Position numbers and translations under genes: made by a program
NCBI GenBank assembly: GCA_965119685.1
Contig: OZ221971.1
Coordinates: forward strand, 1,240,001 to 1,304,000
Reading direction: 5' to 3'
Length of the DNA: 64,000 nucleotides
DNA from: Merdibacter sp965119685
GTDB taxonomy: Bacteria > Bacillota_I > Bacilli_A > Erysipelotrichales > Erysipelotrichaceae
Shown: piece after piece, positions 23,194 to 32,883 of the stretch
How the letters are laid out: every line of letters begins with the position of its first letter
Numbering within the stretch: the first letter of the stretch is position 1
The notes under the pieces: model-generated
Told to the model about the DNA's origin: nothing
Seen by the model: the letters and a program-made list of their open reading frames with translations, nothing else
Databases searched by the model: none

Positions 23194-25089
23194 TTAAGAT
23201 TGCGTGATGGAAGTAACGGCCGGTACGTTTTCGGTCGTATCATCTTCGCTTGGCGGTGTCTCCGGCTCCTGCGGCGGTGTTGTTTCACCGTCTCCCTCCT
23301 GCGGCGGTGTTTCTGGCTGAGATGGCGTCTGGGGTTCCTGAGATGGCTCCTGCGGCTGTGTCGGCGTAGTCGTCTGTGGCGGCTCCTGTGTTGCCGGTGT
23401 CTGTGTCTGGTCGTCCGGCACAGTGACCTCACCGCTGGAATTGCCGTAATTAACGCCGTTGCTCATTCCATAATATACCGTATAAGAGTTGAGCGCGTTG
23501 ACATCGCTTGCCCATACCATGTATTCATTCATCGTTATATCCACTTCATGGAAGCTCAAATCATTCACATCAAAGGTAAACGCCGACATGGATGGGGATT
23601 CAAACATGCTGTTGTAGGCAATGTTGATGAGCTGTGCGTCTTCCATCGTCAGCAAATGGCAGGACAGAGGCGTGCCGGTCATGCTGGCAGTCGTCAGCAG
23701 CATATCATAGCCGTCACTTAGCGTGATGCTTTCCACACTCCATGGAGAAAGGTGATCCAGCTGATAGGAGAGGAAGGCAGACAGCTGTTCCATCGGAATA
23801 TTGGTAGAGACATATTTCTGTGCGATGTTCATCACCGCGTTGACGTTAGAAGCGCCTTCCACCGTCGTCAGCTTGTTGATGATCGCTTCAATGATCTGTG
23901 TCTGTGCATATTCACGCCCTTGCGTACCCCAAGTCTCCGTCTTGCGGTGACGGGAGTAAGCGAGCGCCTGCTGCCCGTTGAGATGCTGTTCCCCTGCACT
24001 CAGGCAAATCTGATGCGCTTCATCTTTGTTGCGATATTCATCCTGTTCACAGAAATCCAGCTGTACATCGACATCGACCCCACCGATCGCATCCACGATC
24101 TCAATAACGGAGAAGAAGTTGACCTTGGCATAATAATCAATATCGATACCGGTAAACGCCTCTAAGCCGGCAATGCTGTTTTCTGGACCGTGATTGCCTA
24201 AATGTGTCAGTTTATCGCTGGCGTATCCCAGCGCCGGGTTTGGCACATAAGAGTCGCGCGGAATGGAAATCGTCGTGATCTTATTGACCTTTGGATTGAC
24301 TAGCAGCAGAATATTGACATCGCAGCGTCCGTTGATGTTGGGATCGTCTCCTTCATCCATACCGCCTAAATAGATGACGAACGGTTCTGTGCGCAGGTCT
24401 TTATCTGTCGTTGCGGTGTTGATCGAATCATTCTCCCGCTCGTAGACGGTGAGCACGCGAATATCCGAGGAAAGCGTTTCATAATGGTCCTCCAACAGGC
24501 TCATGCTCGTGTTGGAGATGATCATCGCATCTAATTCGCCGCTTTGCAGCTCATCGTACATCGTCGTGTAATCCAGCAGCTCTTCGTATTGAATGCCGTC
24601 GACCTCTTGATCGAGCAATTCTTTGGCATACTGTGCATTGTTGGCATCCATGCCGTTTTGCACACCGACTGTTTTGTTGCTGAGGGAAGCGAGATCTTGA
24701 ATATCCCCATCCGCTTTGGTGATGACGGAGATCTTGATGACGGAGCGATCTCCCTGTGTCACGATCGAAAATGTGCTGCTGCTGTTTTGGATCGTATAGC
24801 TGGCAAAGCATAATACGGCACACAACAGCACCATGATGACGCGATGAACCCATACGCCCATCTTCTTCAGCTTGTGAAAACGGATCAGCAGCAGGCTGAG
24901 AATCCATACGAGAAAGACGATCAGCGCTGCGGCGATGAGTATCCACATCAGGCGGCTGCTGGGCAGCAGCGTGTACATGTGGAAGAAGTAATAGAAAGAG
25001 ATGATCGTGCACAGTGTGAACAGCGTGAAGATCACCCAGTCAATTTTTCGCGAAAGTAGGCCGGAAAGCCTTTGTTTCCATTTATTCAT
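23194..25089 (-). CDS. LCP family cell-wall glycopolymer ligase with solute-binding-like domain and proline-rich tail
   Basis: A 631-residue LytR-CpsA-Psr protein, predicted to attach teichoic-acid or capsule-type polymers to peptidoglycan outside the cell. It has three N-terminal membrane helices (to about residue 110). Next comes a region with DLASLSNKTVGVQNGMDANN and ELQSGELDAMIISN resembling a family 3 solute-binding domain, then the LCP domain: TISIPRDSYVP, KLTHLG, then ALAYSRHRKTETWGTQGREY with the catalytic arginines. The last 90 residues are rich in P, T, Q and E, a wall-spanning tail. ATG 25089 is chosen because the in-frame GTG 25098 lies in the ribosome-binding site. Confidence 0.9.
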   Translation of the reverse strand: MNKWKQRLSGLLSRKIDWVIFTLFTLCTIISFYYFFHMYTLLPSSRLMWILIAAALIVFLVWILSLLLIRFHKLKKMGVWVHRVIMVLLCAVLCFASYTIQNSSSTFSIVTQGDRSVIKISVITKADGDIQDLASLSNKTVGVQNGMDANNAQYAKELLDQEVDGIQYEELLDYTTMYDELQSGELDAMIISNTSMSLLEDHYETLSSDIRVLTVYERENDSINTATTDKDLRTEPFVIYLGGMDEGDDPNINGRCDVNILLLVNPKVNKITTISIPRDSYVPNPALGYASDKLTHLGNHGPENSIAGLEAFTGIDIDYYAKVNFFSVIEIVDAIGGVDVDVQLDFCEQDEYRNKDEAHQICLSAGEQHLNGQQALAYSRHRKTETWGTQGREYAQTQIIEAIINKLTTVEGASNVNAVMNIAQKYVSTNIPMEQLSAFLSYQLDHLSPWSVESITLSDGYDMLLTTASMTGTPLSCHLLTMEDAQLINIAYNSMFESPSMSAFTFDVNDLSFHEVDITMNEYMVWASDVNALNSYTVYYGMSNGVNYGNSSGEVTVPDDQTQTPATQEPPQTTTPTQPQEPSQEPQTPSQPETPPQEGDGETTPPQEPETPPSEDDTTENVPAVTSITQS

Positions 25090-25106
25090 ATTTATCACCT
25101 TTCCCT

Positions 25107-25112
25107 ATTATA
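25107..25112 (-). promoter_or_regulatory. -10 element of the first LCP gene
   Basis: Read leftward, TATAAT is followed by AGGGAAAGG. The same TATAATAGGGAA string occurs before the second LCP gene (26781-26786 region), suggesting shared control. A TTTCAA 17 bp upstream is a poor -35. Confidence 0.5.
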
Positions 25113-25138
25113 GATGATAAATGTAGGAATTGAAATAG

Positions 25139-25170
25139 AAAAAAGCGTGTGATTCACGATATTCACACAC
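25139..25170 (-). terminator. Terminator between the two LCP genes
   Basis: On the minus strand GTGTGTGA/TCACACGC forms the stem, followed by six T residues. The two LCP genes are thus separate transcription units. Confidence 0.75.
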
Positions 25171-25182
25171 TTTTCACAATGG

Positions 25183-26757
25183 TTAATAAGCCTCGACTTC
25201 ATCGTTCCAGACATATTCCTCTCGGTCGATGAACTGTTTTTTTCCTTTGGAGAGGTCGTTGAAATCGAAACTGAAGTCTTTCATCTTCGGGTTTGTCGCG
25301 TTAGATTCGTAAGCGTATTCCACATACTGCACATCTCTGCGGTCAAACACATACGCATCGGAGAGATCGTTTAATGAAGCCTGATACAGATAATGCGCGT
25401 TGACGCCGTTATCCAATGAGAGGCTTTCAATCGTCCATGGCTGCATGTTCGTCAGCTGCTGACGCGCAAACTCCGTCATTTTGGAGGTCGGCATATTGGT
25501 CTCCACATAGGAAGGGATAATGTCCATGAGCGCATCCAGAGAGGAGACGCCCTCCAAGGAGAGCAGGCGGTTGATAATGCCTTTGAGAATGCGCTGCTGA
25601 GCACGTTCCCGGCCGGCGGTATCATAGCCGTCGGTCTTGCGGTGACGGGCATAGGCGAGCGCCTGCTGACCGTTGAGATGCTGCTCGCCGGCACTCAGAC
25701 AGATCTGATGCTCCGCGTCCTTGTTGCGGTTTTCATCCTGCTCGCAGAAGTCCAGCTCCACATCCACATCGATGCCGCCTAATGCGTCTACGATCTCTAT
25801 CACGCTGGAAAAGGAGATGCGTGCGTAGTAATCGATTTCGATGTCGAAGAACGCTTCTACGCTCTCCACCGTCGTATCGGCGCCGTATAAGCCGGTGTGC
25901 GTCAGCTTGTCGAGGGAGTACTCACTGTCGGCATAGGCGACATTGGGGATGTAGGCGTCTCTTGGCAGGGAGATCATCGTCACGCGGCGGGCGCTAGGAT
26001 TGATGAGCAGCAGGATGTTGACATCGCTGCGCAGCTGCTGATCCGGTGTTCCCATCTCGTCAATGCCGCTGATATAGATGACAAAGCCGTCCTTTGCGAG
26101 ATTTTTGTCGCTGTCATCCTCCCACGTCTTTGTATAGGAATAGGTTGCCACGGTCTGAAAAGCATCCTCGTCAATCTCCTCGTTTTTCAGCATCATTGAA
26201 TAGTAGTTGGCGCTGATGGCCACCGCATCTAAATTGCCTAATGACAGATTGGCGATCAGATTTGCGTAGTAGGTATCCTCGCTGATGCGCGCGTTCGGGG
26301 CGCTTTGCGACAGCTGCTGCTTCATATAGCTGCCGACCTCTTCATCGCTGCCGTTTTGGACGCCGATCGCTGCGGTGTTGAGATCTTCAATACGAGAAAA
26401 GGCGCTGTCGCTTCGCGTAAGCACATAGATCTCTACCTGTTCTGCCTGCGCGGTGGAAATATCGTTTAACAGCCGATGGAAACGGCTGCTGTAATGACCG
26501 ACGACGACAAGCAGGACACACAGCAGTGTGATGAGCACTCGCTTGCCATAAACAAACCAGCGCGCCCACCGTTTCATCGCCGAGACAAACAGCAGCAGAT
26601 AAATGACGACAGCGATCAATAAGCCGCCAAACAGCCAGTGTGTCGGCAGCAGATTCATTTGAAATAAAGAGGAAAACGCATAGATCATCGCGATCAAAAG
26701 CACCAGCAAAAATACCAAGTCTACGGTGCGCGTATAATTTCGTCTTTTCTTTTTCAT
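25183..26757 (-). CDS. LCP family cell-wall glycopolymer ligase, second paralog
   Basis: A 524-residue paralog of the downstream LCP protein with the same order: three N-terminal membrane helices, a solute-binding-like segment (DLNTAAIGVQNGSDEEVGSY and SLGNLDAVAISANYY), and the LCP domain (MISLPRDAYIP, KLTHTG, ALAYARHRKTDGYDTAGRER). It lacks the proline-rich tail. The tandem arrangement points to gene duplication; the two may serve different polymers such as wall teichoic acid and the capsule made by the operon at 1-5363. ATG 26757 follows GAGGTGA. Confidence 0.9.
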   Translation of the reverse strand: MKKKRRNYTRTVDLVFLLVLLIAMIYAFSSLFQMNLLPTHWLFGGLLIAVVIYLLLFVSAMKRWARWFVYGKRVLITLLCVLLVVVGHYSSRFHRLLNDISTAQAEQVEIYVLTRSDSAFSRIEDLNTAAIGVQNGSDEEVGSYMKQQLSQSAPNARISEDTYYANLIANLSLGNLDAVAISANYYSMMLKNEEIDEDAFQTVATYSYTKTWEDDSDKNLAKDGFVIYISGIDEMGTPDQQLRSDVNILLLINPSARRVTMISLPRDAYIPNVAYADSEYSLDKLTHTGLYGADTTVESVEAFFDIEIDYYARISFSSVIEIVDALGGIDVDVELDFCEQDENRNKDAEHQICLSAGEQHLNGQQALAYARHRKTDGYDTAGRERAQQRILKGIINRLLSLEGVSSLDALMDIIPSYVETNMPTSKMTEFARQQLTNMQPWTIESLSLDNGVNAHYLYQASLNDLSDAYVFDRRDVQYVEYAYESNATNPKMKDFSFDFNDLSKGKKQFIDREEYVWNDEVEAY

Positions 26758-26780
26758 CGATTCACCTCAATACGTTCCCT

Positions 26781-26786
26781 ATTATA
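26781..26786 (-). promoter_or_regulatory. -10 element of the second LCP gene
   Basis: Leftward TATAAT followed by AGGGAACG, 24 bp before the start codon, almost identical to the element before the other LCP gene. Confidence 0.5.
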
Positions 26787-27227
26787 TAATAGAGCGCAGG
26801 AAAAAGCCATCGCTTTTTACGGGATGTATCAGTTTTGTAAGGTTGGCGGCAAAGCCGGCGCATGACGGGTATCAAACAGTAAAAATGAGGAGAAAGCAAA
26901 GTGAGGGATATTTGAGCGAACAGGATGTAACGGCGGCGATCCCGCCCCCTTTTCTCTGTGTCACGCTTTTGTGGGAAGCAATGGCACGGATCTTTGGCGG
27001 CAGCTGGGGGCGCGCATGCTTTATCTGTCCGGGGTCAGGATGGCACGTTCTCATGATCACAGCGTGTGATCATCAGCATGCAGCTGCATTTTAGTCAGGA
27101 GCACGCTGAAATCATGGCAAAACGATGATGCCGCCTCCATCGCGGATCATCCCTTGCTGGGATTTGCCCTCGTCATGGGGATAGGGAAACATCGGAAAAA
27201 GTCATTTAAAGTAAATTTGATTTAGTG
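26787..27227. other. Intergenic region between LCP and pcrA
   Basis: About 440 bp without a supported gene; an 83-codon frame at 26843 has no ribosome-binding site or recognisable protein. The only clear object is the palindrome at 27053-27073. Confidence 0.4.
27053..27073. promoter_or_regulatory. Perfect palindrome, operator-like
   Basis: ATGATCACA-GCG-TGTGATCAT has 9-bp perfect arms and a 3-bp centre. It resembles a dimeric regulator site. It lies 155 bp upstream of the pcrA -10 and no regulator gene is adjacent. Confidence 0.4.
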
Positions 27228-27233
27228 TATAAT
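27228..27233 (+). promoter_or_regulatory. -10 element of pcrA
   Basis: TATAAT 17 bp before the GTG start with TTTAAA as a weak -35 at 17-bp spacing. It probably drives pcrA-ligA-camS-gatCAB. Confidence 0.55.
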
Positions 27234-27250
27234 AGTGCAGAGGTGATCTT

Positions 27251-29473
27251 GTGTCCGTTCTCGACCAGTTGAATGATAAGCAAAAAGAGGCTGCTGCCTG
27301 CACAAACTGTCATGTGCGCATCATTGCCGGCGCCGGCAGCGGAAAAACCAGAGTGGTGACGACACGCATCGCTTATTTGATTGATGAATGTCACGTGTTT
27401 CCCAACAAGATTTTGGCGATCACGTTTACCAATAAAGCGGCAAGAGAGATGAAGGAGCGGGTGGAGCGCATGCTGGGGCCGATCGCTCACAGCGTGCAGA
27501 TCTCTACGATCCACTCCTTTTGTGTACGGCTGCTGCGCGAGGATATCCGCGAGCTGGGCTATCCCCGCAATTTTACCATTTTAGACAGCGAGGATCAAAA
27601 GAGCATCCTCAAAGAGATCTATAAGGAACAGGAAATCGATGCCAAGGTGTTTTCTTATCCTTCCATGATCGGCTTCATCTCCGCCTGCAAAACGGCGTTT
27701 GTCTCTGCTGACAAGGCACAGGAGATGGCACAGCTGGAGGGACAGCGCATCCGCGCACAGGTGTATCAGGAATATGAAAAGCGCCTGCGTGATATGTACG
27801 CCTTGGATTTTGACGATCTTCTGCTGTTTGCCCATCGGCTGTTAAAGGAAAGCGAGGCAGTGCGCGCGAAATGGCAGCGGCGTTTCTCTTATCTGCACGT
27901 GGATGAGTTTCAGGATGTGGACGAGCTGCAATATGACATCATCCGCCTGCTGTGCGCGCCTGAAAGCAAGCTGTGCGTCGTCGGTGATCCGGATCAGACG
28001 ATCTATACCTGGCGCGGTGCCAGCGTTGACATCATTTTGCATTTTGAAAAGGATTTCCCGAATTGCCGCACGGTGATTCTCAACGAGAACTACCGCAGTG
28101 AGGCGCATATCCTCAACGGCGCCAACGCGGTGATCAAATACAATAAAAACCGTATCGAAAAAGAGCTGTTCACCAAACGGGAAAGCAATGCGAAGATCAT
28201 TCACTTCTCCGCGGCGGATGAACAAAACGAGCCGGTATGGGTAGCTGCCAAGCTGAAAACGCTCTATCACAGCGGCGTTTCTTATCGCGAAATGGCGGTG
28301 CTCTATCGTTCCAATTACCTCTCCCGCGGTTTGGAAAAAGCGCTGTTGGACGCTCACATCCCTTATCGCATCTACGGCGGTATCCGCTTCTATGAGCGTG
28401 CGGAGATCAAGGATGCGCTTTGTTATCTGCGCTTGTTAGCCCCGATGCAAGAGGGGGATGAGAAGGAGCTGTGGAAGACCTTGGCCGTTCGCCGGGTGCT
28501 CAATGTGCCCAAGCGGGGGATCGGTGCGAAAAGCGTCGAGCAGCTGGAAACGCAGGCGGTACAGGAGGACTGCAATCTCTATGAGGTGCTCAAGCATCCC
28601 GCACTTTCACAGGCCAAAGCAAAGAAAGGCATCGCTTCCTTTGTCGATGTCATCGAGACCTGCAAAAAGAGCGTCGGCGTGCTGAGCATCGATCTGTTGA
28701 TGAAGCAGGTGCTGGAGGAGAGCGGCTATCTGCGGATGCTGCAAGAGGACAACGAGAGCGATCGCTTGGAGAATATCAAAGAATTGCTCAACGATATGCA
28801 GCAATATGTCGAAAACAACCCGCAGGCCGAGCTGAGCGATTACTTGCAGGAGGTCGCGCTCTATACGGACAATGAGCTCTATGAGGGCAACGACGTCGTT
28901 TCGCTGATGACCGTCCATGCCGCCAAGGGACTGGAGTTCGACTGTGTGTTTATCTATAATCTGTGCGAGGGAATCTTTCCCAGCGAGCGCAGTGTGAGCG
29001 AGGGCGGCAGCGCCGCCTTGGAGGAGGAACGCCGGCTGCTGTATGTGGCGATGACGCGTGCGAAGCAGCAACTGTTTCTCTCAGATTCCATGGGGTACAG
29101 CTACGTGTTAGACAAGATCAAGACGCCTTCACGCTTTGTCATGGAAATTCCTTCCGCCCTGCTGGAGGATGTCGGCGCCAAGCCGCGCAATCGTTTCAGT
29201 GAGGATACGGACGTCTATCAGCATGGCGGATTTTCCTCTGCGAGAGCGGACGCGGTTGGCCGTGCCGGCGCGGACAGACAAACGGCGGTGCCGCAGAAAA
29301 GCGCGCGCAAGAAGCGCGGGGAGCGGATGCGCAAGGGAGATCTCGTCCATCATGAGGCTTTTGGCGATGGGGTGGTCATCCGCTTGGAGGATGGCTTAGC
29401 CACGATCGCCTTCGCTCAGAAATTCGGCGTCCGCAAAATCATGGCGGATCATCCATCGTTAAGCAAGAAGTGA
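27251..29473 (+). CDS. pcrA: PcrA/UvrD superfamily 1A DNA helicase
   Basis: A 740-residue 3'-5' helicase for repair and plasmid replication. Walker A is AGAGSGKTRVV at about 26-36. Other helicase motifs include FTNKAAREMKERV, DEFQDVDELQYDI, VVGDPDQTIYTWRGA, LNENYRSE, VSLMTVHAAKGLEFDCVFI and LYVAMTRAKQQL. The C-terminal Tudor-like segment (GDLVHHEAFGDGVV) that binds RNA polymerase is present. It starts at GTG 27251 behind AGGTGAT. It heads the pcrA-ligA-camS cluster conserved in Firmicutes. Confidence 0.96.
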   Translation: MSVLDQLNDKQKEAAACTNCHVRIIAGAGSGKTRVVTTRIAYLIDECHVFPNKILAITFTNKAAREMKERVERMLGPIAHSVQISTIHSFCVRLLREDIRELGYPRNFTILDSEDQKSILKEIYKEQEIDAKVFSYPSMIGFISACKTAFVSADKAQEMAQLEGQRIRAQVYQEYEKRLRDMYALDFDDLLLFAHRLLKESEAVRAKWQRRFSYLHVDEFQDVDELQYDIIRLLCAPESKLCVVGDPDQTIYTWRGASVDIILHFEKDFPNCRTVILNENYRSEAHILNGANAVIKYNKNRIEKELFTKRESNAKIIHFSAADEQNEPVWVAAKLKTLYHSGVSYREMAVLYRSNYLSRGLEKALLDAHIPYRIYGGIRFYERAEIKDALCYLRLLAPMQEGDEKELWKTLAVRRVLNVPKRGIGAKSVEQLETQAVQEDCNLYEVLKHPALSQAKAKKGIASFVDVIETCKKSVGVLSIDLLMKQVLEESGYLRMLQEDNESDRLENIKELLNDMQQYVENNPQAELSDYLQEVALYTDNELYEGNDVVSLMTVHAAKGLEFDCVFIYNLCEGIFPSERSVSEGGSAALEEERRLLYVAMTRAKQQLFLSDSMGYSYVLDKIKTPSRFVMEIPSALLEDVGAKPRNRFSEDTDVYQHGGFSSARADAVGRAGADRQTAVPQKSARKKRGERMRKGDLVHHEAFGDGVVIRLEDGLATIAFAQKFGVRKIMADHPSLSKK

Positions 29474-29488
29474 GAAAGGACGTGTTTC

Positions 29489-31486
29489 ATGGAAGCAGCC
29501 AAACGCATCGAAGAGCTTCGCACATTGCTGGAGAAGCTCTCTTATGAATATTATGTGCTGGATCATCCCAGCGTGAGCGATCAGGAGTATGACCGCTATA
29601 TGCAGGAGTTAGCCGCTTTGGAAGAGGCAAATCCGCAGTTATATGATCCCAACTCCCCTACGCAGCGTGTCGGCGGCGCGGTGCTGGAGGGCTTTGAAAA
29701 GGTCGAACATCGGCGGATGATGCTCTCGCTTGGCAACGTCTTCAACTATGAGGAGATCGCCGCCTTTGATGAGCGGGTACGCGCCGCACAGGGAGATGTC
29801 CGCTATGTCGTCGAATTGAAGATCGACGGCTTGGCGATGTCGCTTCACTATCGAGACGGCCGTTTTGTCAGAGCCATTACCAGGGGGGATGGCAATGTCG
29901 GGGAGGATGTCAGCGCAAACATCAAGACGATTCCCAGCATTCCGATGTATGTCGACTGGATGGGAGAAGCAGAGATCCGCGGTGAGGTATATATGCCCAA
30001 GGCGAGCTTTCGCCGCCTCAACAGCGAGCGGGAAGCGAACGGGGAGGAGCTGTTTGCCAATCCGCGCAATGCCGCTGCCGGCAGTGTCCGTCAGTTAGAC
30101 AGCGCCGTCTGCGCTAAACGCGGCCTGGACGCTTTCTGGTATCATTTTGTCAACGCGCAGGAGTTCGGCATCCATTCTCATGAGGAGGCGTTAGAGGCGA
30201 TGGAAGCGATGCGCTTTCGCGTCAATCCATTACGCCGGGTATGTCACAGCGTCGATGAGATCTGGGCGTTCATCAACGAGATCAGCGAGCAGCGCTATGA
30301 GCTGCCCTATGACATCGACGGCATGGTCATCAAAGTAGACGATCTCAATGCGCAGACGCGCTTAGGGACGACCGTCAAGGTTCCCCGCTGGGCGACGGCT
30401 TATAAATTCCCCGCCGAAGAGGTGACGACGCGTTTGCTGGACATCGTGCTCACGGTCGGCCGCACCGGTCGGGTGACGCCCAACGCCGTGCTGGAACCGG
30501 TTCGTGTCGCAGGCACGACAGTCAGCGCCGCACAGCTGCATAATGAGGACATGATCAAGGAAAAGGACATCCGCATCAACGATATTGTCGTCGTCCGCAA
30601 GGCCGGCGACATCATCCCGGAGGTCGTCAGCGTTCAACCCCAGCGCAGAGACGGCTCACAGCAGCCCTATGTCTTTCCATCGACCTGTCCGATCTGTCAT
30701 GGACGCTTGCTGCGCTTGCCTCAGGAAGCCGCGCATTACTGCATCAATCAGGACTGTCCGGCCCGTGTCGTGGAGAGCATGATTCACTTTGCCTCCAGAG
30801 ACGCCATGGACATCGATACGCTGGGCGATAAGCGGGTGGAACAGCTGCATGGGTGGGGTCTGCTCAATTCAATCGAGGATATTTATCGCCTCAAAGCGCA
30901 CGAGGAGGAGCTGCTCGCCAAGGAGGGCTATCAGGAAAAATCCCTGCACAAGCTGTTTGACGCCATCGAGGCCAGCAAGCAGCGTCCGCTGGAGGATTTG
31001 CTGTTTGGTTTGGGAATCCGCCAGGTGGGCAAAAAAGCCGCCCGTGTGCTCGCTAAGCATTTTTTGCACATGGATGCGCTGATGGCGGCAAAGGAGGAAG
31101 AGCTGACGGCGATCCGCGACATCGGCGAGATCACCGCCAAAAGCATCACCGCCTTCTTTGCGGAGGAAGAAAATCAAGCGCTGATCACACAGCTGAAAGC
31201 GTTTGGTTTACGCATGGACAGCGAGGCGCAGACGATACGGGAAAATCGCTTTACCGGGAAGAGGGTCGTGCTGACCGGCACGCTCTCGCATTACACCCGC
31301 AATGAGGCGAAAGCGCTGTTACAGGGATATGGCGCCAATGTCGCCGGCAGCGTCTCGAAGAAAACCGATCTTGTCATCTATGGGGAAAGCGCCGGCAGCA
31401 AGTTAGAAAAAGCGCGGGCGCTGGGTGTGGAAACGATGAATGAGGAAGCCTTTGTTCAGGAGGTGACTGCTTATGAAAACGAATAA
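29489..31486 (+). CDS. ligA: NAD-dependent DNA ligase LigA
   Basis: A full-length 665-residue replicative ligase that seals nicks with NAD+. The N-terminal Ia domain binds NMN (YYVLDHPSVSDQEYDRY). The adenylated lysine is Lys111 in ELKIDGLAM, the zinc finger shows four cysteines (CPIC, then CINQDC), helix-hairpin-helix repeats follow, and a C-terminal BRCT domain starts at FTGKRVVLTGTLSHYTR. AAAGGA precedes the start, 15 bp after pcrA. Confidence 0.97.
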   Translation: MEAAKRIEELRTLLEKLSYEYYVLDHPSVSDQEYDRYMQELAALEEANPQLYDPNSPTQRVGGAVLEGFEKVEHRRMMLSLGNVFNYEEIAAFDERVRAAQGDVRYVVELKIDGLAMSLHYRDGRFVRAITRGDGNVGEDVSANIKTIPSIPMYVDWMGEAEIRGEVYMPKASFRRLNSEREANGEELFANPRNAAAGSVRQLDSAVCAKRGLDAFWYHFVNAQEFGIHSHEEALEAMEAMRFRVNPLRRVCHSVDEIWAFINEISEQRYELPYDIDGMVIKVDDLNAQTRLGTTVKVPRWATAYKFPAEEVTTRLLDIVLTVGRTGRVTPNAVLEPVRVAGTTVSAAQLHNEDMIKEKDIRINDIVVVRKAGDIIPEVVSVQPQRRDGSQQPYVFPSTCPICHGRLLRLPQEAAHYCINQDCPARVVESMIHFASRDAMDIDTLGDKRVEQLHGWGLLNSIEDIYRLKAHEEELLAKEGYQEKSLHKLFDAIEASKQRPLEDLLFGLGIRQVGKKAARVLAKHFLHMDALMAAKEEELTAIRDIGEITAKSITAFFAEEENQALITQLKAFGLRMDSEAQTIRENRFTGKRVVLTGTLSHYTRNEAKALLQGYGANVAGSVSKKTDLVIYGESAGSKLEKARALGVETMNEEAFVQEVTAYENE

Positions 31487-32570
31487 ATGGGTTTTGGCGC
31501 TGTTAGCGGCTCTGCTGATACTTGGCGCGTGCGATGGGGATCAGCAAAACCGACAGGAGACGCAGACACAGGCGACGGAGGGCGACTATGCGGCGATTCT
31601 GCCGTTTCATGCGAGCGATGCGCGGCAGAAGCATACCTCGGTGCTTTCCGATCAGGGGGAGCGTTATAACATCACAACGACGCTGATGGAGCTGTCCACC
31701 GCCCATTTTTCAACCGGTGACGTCGCTTTTAAGGAAAGTCAGTTTTTGACTTATGATGTATTAGACGCCTCCGATTACACCACCGGATTGCTGGGGCGCG
31801 CGAGCGATTCCAACCCGGATGGGCTCAATCAAAGCAGGGATGAGAGCTTTAATACCGGCAACGGGGAGACGGTGAAAGGAGTAGCGCCGTTAATCGATAT
31901 CTATGAACTGGACTGGTATGCCGGCAGCGAGCTGCGCGGCATCTCCCTAGCGATGGTGATCAGCGCACAGACGAGCGGTTATGATGAAAAGGGTGAGCTG
32001 CGCACGGTGGAGATCAGCGAGGATCAGCTCAAGGTCTTTGCGGATGCGCAGGGTAAAAAGCTCAACAGCTATCTGCGGGAAAACTTCCCCCAGATCAGCA
32101 GCGATACGCCGATTTTGATCGCCGTCTACGTACTCAGCGATGATGAGGTGCTGCCGGGACATTACATCATGCAGGCTTACTGCACTTCCAGCTCGGCGTC
32201 TTTCAGCGATATTCATGAGGAGTGGGTGCTTTTGCCAAGTGATCGCTTCAGCGAGCTGGATGCGGATGTCGCCTCTCAGTTTACCGAGCTGAAAAACGGA
32301 TTAGCAAGCTTTATGCCGGACGATGTCTTTGTCATCGGCGAAGCGCGCTTCAAGGACAATGCGCTGGTAGAGTTAAATATCAATGTCAATCTGCATGCCA
32401 AGACGGCGGCGGAAGCGATTGCGCTGTCGCAGTACATCAGCGGGCAGACGTCGCTGTTTACCAGCACAAACTACGAGCTGACGATTGATATTTCCAGCGA
32501 TAATGATCACATCGCCGTCATACGGCGCTCACAGGGCGCAGCGGACGTGCAGACGATCATGCTGATATAA
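31473..32570 (+). CDS. CamS family sex-pheromone-type lipoprotein
   Basis: A 365-residue lipoprotein with signal peptide and lipobox LILGAC (Cys20). In the CamS family the cleaved signal peptide of some members acts as a conjugation pheromone in enterococci and staphylococci; the mature protein function is not established. It overlaps ligA by 14 bp and is followed by gatCAB, the same gene order as in Bacillus. AGGAGGTGA inside ligA serves as ribosome-binding site. Confidence 0.87.
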   Translation: MKTNKWVLALLAALLILGACDGDQQNRQETQTQATEGDYAAILPFHASDARQKHTSVLSDQGERYNITTTLMELSTAHFSTGDVAFKESQFLTYDVLDASDYTTGLLGRASDSNPDGLNQSRDESFNTGNGETVKGVAPLIDIYELDWYAGSELRGISLAMVISAQTSGYDEKGELRTVEISEDQLKVFADAQGKKLNSYLRENFPQISSDTPILIAVYVLSDDEVLPGHYIMQAYCTSSSASFSDIHEEWVLLPSDRFSELDADVASQFTELKNGLASFMPDDVFVIGEARFKDNALVELNINVNLHAKTAAEAIALSQYISGQTSLFTSTNYELTIDISSDNDHIAVIRRSQGAADVQTIMLI

Positions 32571-32588
32571 CAAGATGAGGAGGATTGG

Positions 32589-32882
32589 ATGGAAACATTT
32601 GATAAATCGTTTTTTGAAAAGCTGGCAAGCGGCATCATGCTCAATGTCAACGATGAGGAGATCGCGGATCTGAAAGCGGAGTTTGAAATCCTGCGCCGGC
32701 AGGTACAGCTGTTTGAACGGGTGGATACCGAAGGCGTCGAGCCGATGGTGTATCCTTTTGAGGAGGAGACGACGTTTCTGCGCGAGGATGTCGCAGATCA
32801 CGTCCTCTCTCAGCAGGATGCGCTGGCGAATGCGAAAAGTGTGCGTGCCGGACACGTGCACGTACCAAAGGTGGTGAAGTGA
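32589..32882 (+). CDS. gatC: GatC, Asp-tRNA(Asn)/Glu-tRNA(Gln) amidotransferase subunit C
   Basis: A 97-residue stabilising subunit wrapping the GatA-GatB interface. Recognisable by its size, position and the C-terminal FLREDVADHVLSQQDALANA. GAGGAGG lies before ATG 32589, and GatA starts 1 bp after its stop. Confidence 0.9.
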   Translation: METFDKSFFEKLASGIMLNVNDEEIADLKAEFEILRRQVQLFERVDTEGVEPMVYPFEEETTFLREDVADHVLSQQDALANAKSVRAGHVHVPKVVK

Positions 32883-32883
32883 A

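Noticed and set aside
26843..27094. 83-codon frame between the LCP and pcrA genes
   Set aside because: No ribosome-binding site or family; a chance open frame in a GC-rich gap.
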